In this document: positions 61,350-64,000 of the stretch, piece after piece
How the letters are laid out: the number at the start of each line of letters is the position of its first letter
How positions within the stretch are numbered: position 1 is the stretch's first letter
DNA from: Hetaerina americana
Lineage: Eukaryota > Arthropoda > Insecta > Odonata > Calopterygidae
Assembly: GCA_022747635.1 (NCBI GenBank)
Contig: JAKTNV010000003.1
Coordinates: 97,488,454-97,552,453 of the forward strand
Direction of reading: 5' to 3'
Length of the DNA stretch: 64,000 nucleotides
Translations under genes and position numbers: made by a program
The notes under the pieces: generated by a model
What the model was told of the DNA's origin: nothing
Database searches by the model: none
Seen by the model: the letters and a program-made list of their open reading frames with translations, nothing else

Positions 61350-62525
61350 CAGTGATTTCCTCATGGGGTGAATCATTATGAATCTACGGTAAGTTGAAAA
61401 CTTATCGTTTTCCAGCTACTTGCGGAACGTCACTCTAAAGAAGTAATCTTTCATATTTAGAATTGGGTTCTAGGAAATCATTTTGTACGTGATGCAACGG
61501 TAAAATGACTGACTTTAATAAAATGTTGAGTAAATAATCCAATTTTGAGCGCAATAGGTCGGATTATGTGCGTTTTTGGTAGTTTTCAAATTGCCAAAGT
61601 TGGTTTTAGAAATTAAAAATGAATGTGCTCCATGAAAAAGAGAGTAAGAACTTTGACTTTAGCTAGCCGCGTAGAAAATTGCAGAAAAAAGTTTCATTGC
61701 TCATTAAACATATTCTATGCCTGCCTTAAATACCATTTCAGAAAATTTCTTACTTAAGGACTTCAAATCATGATATTTCTAGTCAACATATTCTAGGTAT
61801 CGATGCATTCATGCTGAGGTGCATCTTTAAATAATTTGCAAAACAATACTTTTGTGTACGTCCTGGTGTTCCAATATAAAATTATTTCCCCCTCGTCAAT
61901 GAATCAAATATCTCCCATTAACTAAGTATTTATTGATAACCAATGTAAACGCTTGCTGGCAGGTTGAGGCAGTTTATTTTAAGAGAAGGCATTTTGACAA
62001 ATGCTGCTCGGCTACGCAAGAAAGTGAAAAAGTACCGTGTAAAAAACGACCGAGTTCTCAGTCACACGGGTGCATGTCAGCATGTTTCCGAAATTCCTGG
62101 AATTGAAAAGTAAAGGGAGAAATAGGGATAAATGCTTGGCACCTTTTTTCGTTTCCGTGAACCTTGAAAACAAGGAAGTGAAAAGGTGCAATAGTCTGCC
62201 ACTACCGCCACGCTAGAAGATGGCCTTTTTTTCGTGATTGTCCTTTTGAACCTTCGGAAGCTTCCCCGTCAAGTCATCAAGCGTTCGGCGTACGTGAGGT
62301 CGGTGTCCTTCACGTGAAAAAAGCTTCTCTCAAAAGAATTGGGTGGACCTTAACTGCAACAGCCGACAGGTAAAAAAGGAACGGTAAAGTTAGCCGCACA
62401 GCTTGCGGGTTTATGAGGACCGCCGCCACGTTGTAAAAATATTTCACTCCTTGTCCCAGCGGAAAAAAATATCCGCACTCTCCTCTCCGGGCACTGCTTG
62501 CGAGCTGAACCGAAATTCGGGATTG
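61350..62525. other. no feature seen
   Basis: AT-rich to about 62000, more balanced after. No recognised gene or repeat. Confidence 0.5.
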
Positions 62526-62529
62526 TGAT

Positions 62530-63730
62530 AGTCTTCAAACCTCACTCAGTTTTTCCTTCTCCCCCCATTTCTCTCCCTCCCTCACTCTTTGCCGCCATTC
62601 TTTCACCATACCTCCCACAGACACCTTCCCCAGACGAAGGACGGGAGGGATAACCTCGTAACTCAGTCTGAGGCTCCTCACACGAGGTTGCCAAGTCGCA
62701 TTTTAATGAAATCGGCCTTCTTATGTCTACGTTCGTATAATAATAATACAGGTAGCAGATCCAGTAATTTGCAGAATTAGTGACTGATCGATTTTACGCC
62801 TCTAAACTGTGACTTAGTGAAAATTTATTGACCGGTTGTTATGGAACTGACTCTCGGCTCTCATGAAAAATAAGCAAGAAGCATACAAGGCTTTTAATAT
62901 GAATCGAAGCGTAAAGAGTTTTCATAAAAAATGGCGCACCCACGTTTTAGTCTTTTCACGTTTATCATGGATTTCAATACATTTCCAAAAATTATTGCTG
63001 ACGATCGGATTGGGAGTCATTTTTTATGATTTAATTTGAACCCTTTCGTTATCATTAGTTCATATTTAATAAAATGTTGTTGTTTTATTTGAATTTTAGC
63101 ATTCAAAAGTTCTTAAAGAGCCCTTATCAGAGTGGCACCATTCTTAGATATATATTTAACCTTATGCAAAATAATTTGTATCGCTTTAATTATTTTAAAT
63201 CATGAAGATACTACAATTGTTCAAGCAACATGCTTTATTTTTCTTTTTTTTCATTAAAAAATGTTGTTTTTATTTTAGTGGTCTTCCTTGTGGAAGATTC
63301 CATGCTTTTTATTATTAGATTTTACTCAGAATTGACTATTAATGAATGAACTGCAAAATAAGTGCAATGTAAAATCTAAGGAATTTGATGATTGAAGATA
63401 CTCAATCTCTTGAGTTCTTTTTTTCATGTATTTTACACTTTTAGGTTTAACTTCTTGAAACTGCTTAATGTCCATATTAAATGACTTTGTAATTTTTCAC
63501 AGGCCCTATTTTAAGGTAAAACGCGTTTCACTGACTTGTGGCAACATTAAGTAAAAGTTTCGTTCTTTTTCTTATTCAAACCGATCACCCATGACCTTTA
63601 CTTTCCCCCCAAGAGAATGTGAGGTTTATACGATAGATATACTGCTATAGATATAGATATACTACTTGTCGGGTACTATCTGTAAAGCATCATATGGAGT
63701 TATCTTAATCGTAAAGCTTATCTAAAACGA
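62530..63730. other. short C/T patch, then AT-rich; no gene seen
   Basis: C/T-rich 62545-62600, then plain AT-rich DNA to the inverted-repeat element. Confidence 0.5.
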
Positions 63731-63734
63731 TCAC

Positions 63735-63885
63735 AATGCAATAATTTTAGAGTGTAAAAATCAATTGCCTTGACCGGGATTTGAGCCAGGATCCCTCGAT
63801 ATCCGGCCGAGCGCTTTAGCCAGTTAAGCTATCGAGGCGTCCTGTTACACTCCGAATGATTTTTTCACTCTGAAATTGTTGCATT
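63735..63885 (-). mobile_element. tRNA-like sequence between terminal inverted repeats
   Basis: The arms 63735-63762 and 63858-63885 are inverted copies of each other at 25 of 28 positions. They enclose a 72-nt tRNA-like sequence on the minus strand, starting four bases inside the left arm. The left arm supplies a TTTTT run that would serve as the Pol III terminator for the tRNA-like unit. The layout is that of a miniature inverted-repeat element that contains, or was formed around, a tRNA-like sequence. No clear target-site duplication is seen. Confidence 0.6.
63767..63838 (-). tRNA. tRNA-like sequence, probably pseudogene
   Basis: 72 nt that fold as a cloverleaf: acceptor stem 6 of 7 pairs, D stem GCTT/AAGC, anticodon stem CTCGG/TCGAG with one G-T pair, T stem 4 of 5. 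The A box TAGCTTAACTGG and the B box GGCTCAAATCC are close to consensus. The loop CCGGATA gives anticodon GGA (Ser) but lacks U33, and the long variable arm of tRNA-Ser is absent. I therefore read it as a tRNA-derived repeat and not a working tRNA gene. Confidence 0.55.
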
Positions 63886-64000
63886 TCAATGCATATATAG
63901 CGAATAACTCCATTACAAATTTTGTTGCGTAATCTCCAAGAGTTTCTTAAAATTTCAAATGATTAAAATGATAAAGAAGCTTCAAGCCATTTACTTTCGG

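Noticed and set aside
63767..63838. Functional tRNA-Ser(GGA)
   Set aside because: No U33, no long variable arm, mismatches in two stems, and it sits inside an inverted-repeat element.
1..64000. CRISPR arrays, operons, ribosome binding sites, rRNA genes
   Set aside because: Looked for and not seen; the sequence is eukaryotic in character and has no regularly spaced short repeats.

Overview
The window looks like arthropod nuclear DNA, most likely insect; a damselfly or dragonfly would fit, but that is a guess from memory of similar repeat tails and not a demonstrated identity. The reasons are: no bacterial gene organisation, stop-riddled non-LTR retrotransposon remnants, tRNA-derived SINE-like repeats, long (TA)n and (TG)n microsatellites, and splice-like signals in sequence with no long conserved reading frame. 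I recognise no complete protein-coding gene. It reads as an intergenic or intronic stretch of a repeat-rich genome.

Two kinds of sequence alternate. AT-rich stretches of about 0.5-2.5 kb carry the microsatellites and most transposon remains. About thirty GC-richer islands (0.2-2 kb) are strongly strand-biased: long C/T tracts or long G/A tracts. Many islands change polarity internally, most often G/A then C/T on the + strand (near 1.9, 8.2, 19.5, 26.75, 27.6, 30.5, 34.4, 44.3, 46.3 and 56.1 kb), sometimes the reverse (4.85, 14.4, 35.7, 39.1, 41.6, 55.1, 60.5 kb). This bias produces many long Pro/Ser- or Arg/Gly-rich open frames on both strands, and I treat those as artefacts.

Recognisable elements: a CR1/Jockey-type LINE remnant (21950-23540, +); an RTE-like LINE remnant (about 52100-52470, +) flanked by a tRNA-derived SINE on the minus strand (52475-52700); a second CR1/Jockey-type remnant (57530-58550, +) split by a 60-bp tail of a LINE; two further solitary LINE tails (31578-31640 minus, 61295-61346 plus); a SINE at 59385-59681; a degenerate tRNA-like SINE head at 14735-14803; and, at 63735-63885, a 72-nt tRNA-like sequence between 28-bp terminal inverted repeats. 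All three reverse transcriptases have lost the first catalytic Asp of the FADD box (FAND, FASD, FAGD) and all are dead.

The best hint of a host gene is a 48-nt candidate microexon at 44834-44881 (+): strong acceptor, strong donor, open in only one frame, encoding LSEYIQKFEEVDMKIQ. Weaker exon-like segments lie at 496-685 and 27220-27337 (+), and a CpG-rich, promoter-like block at 36735-37375 contains two perfect or near-perfect hairpins. Other structural features are a 22-bp perfect palindrome (1519-1540), a 16-bp perfect-stem hairpin (13549-13589) and poly(G/C) runs of 10-14 bases. I did not find a coherent new multi-gene system.
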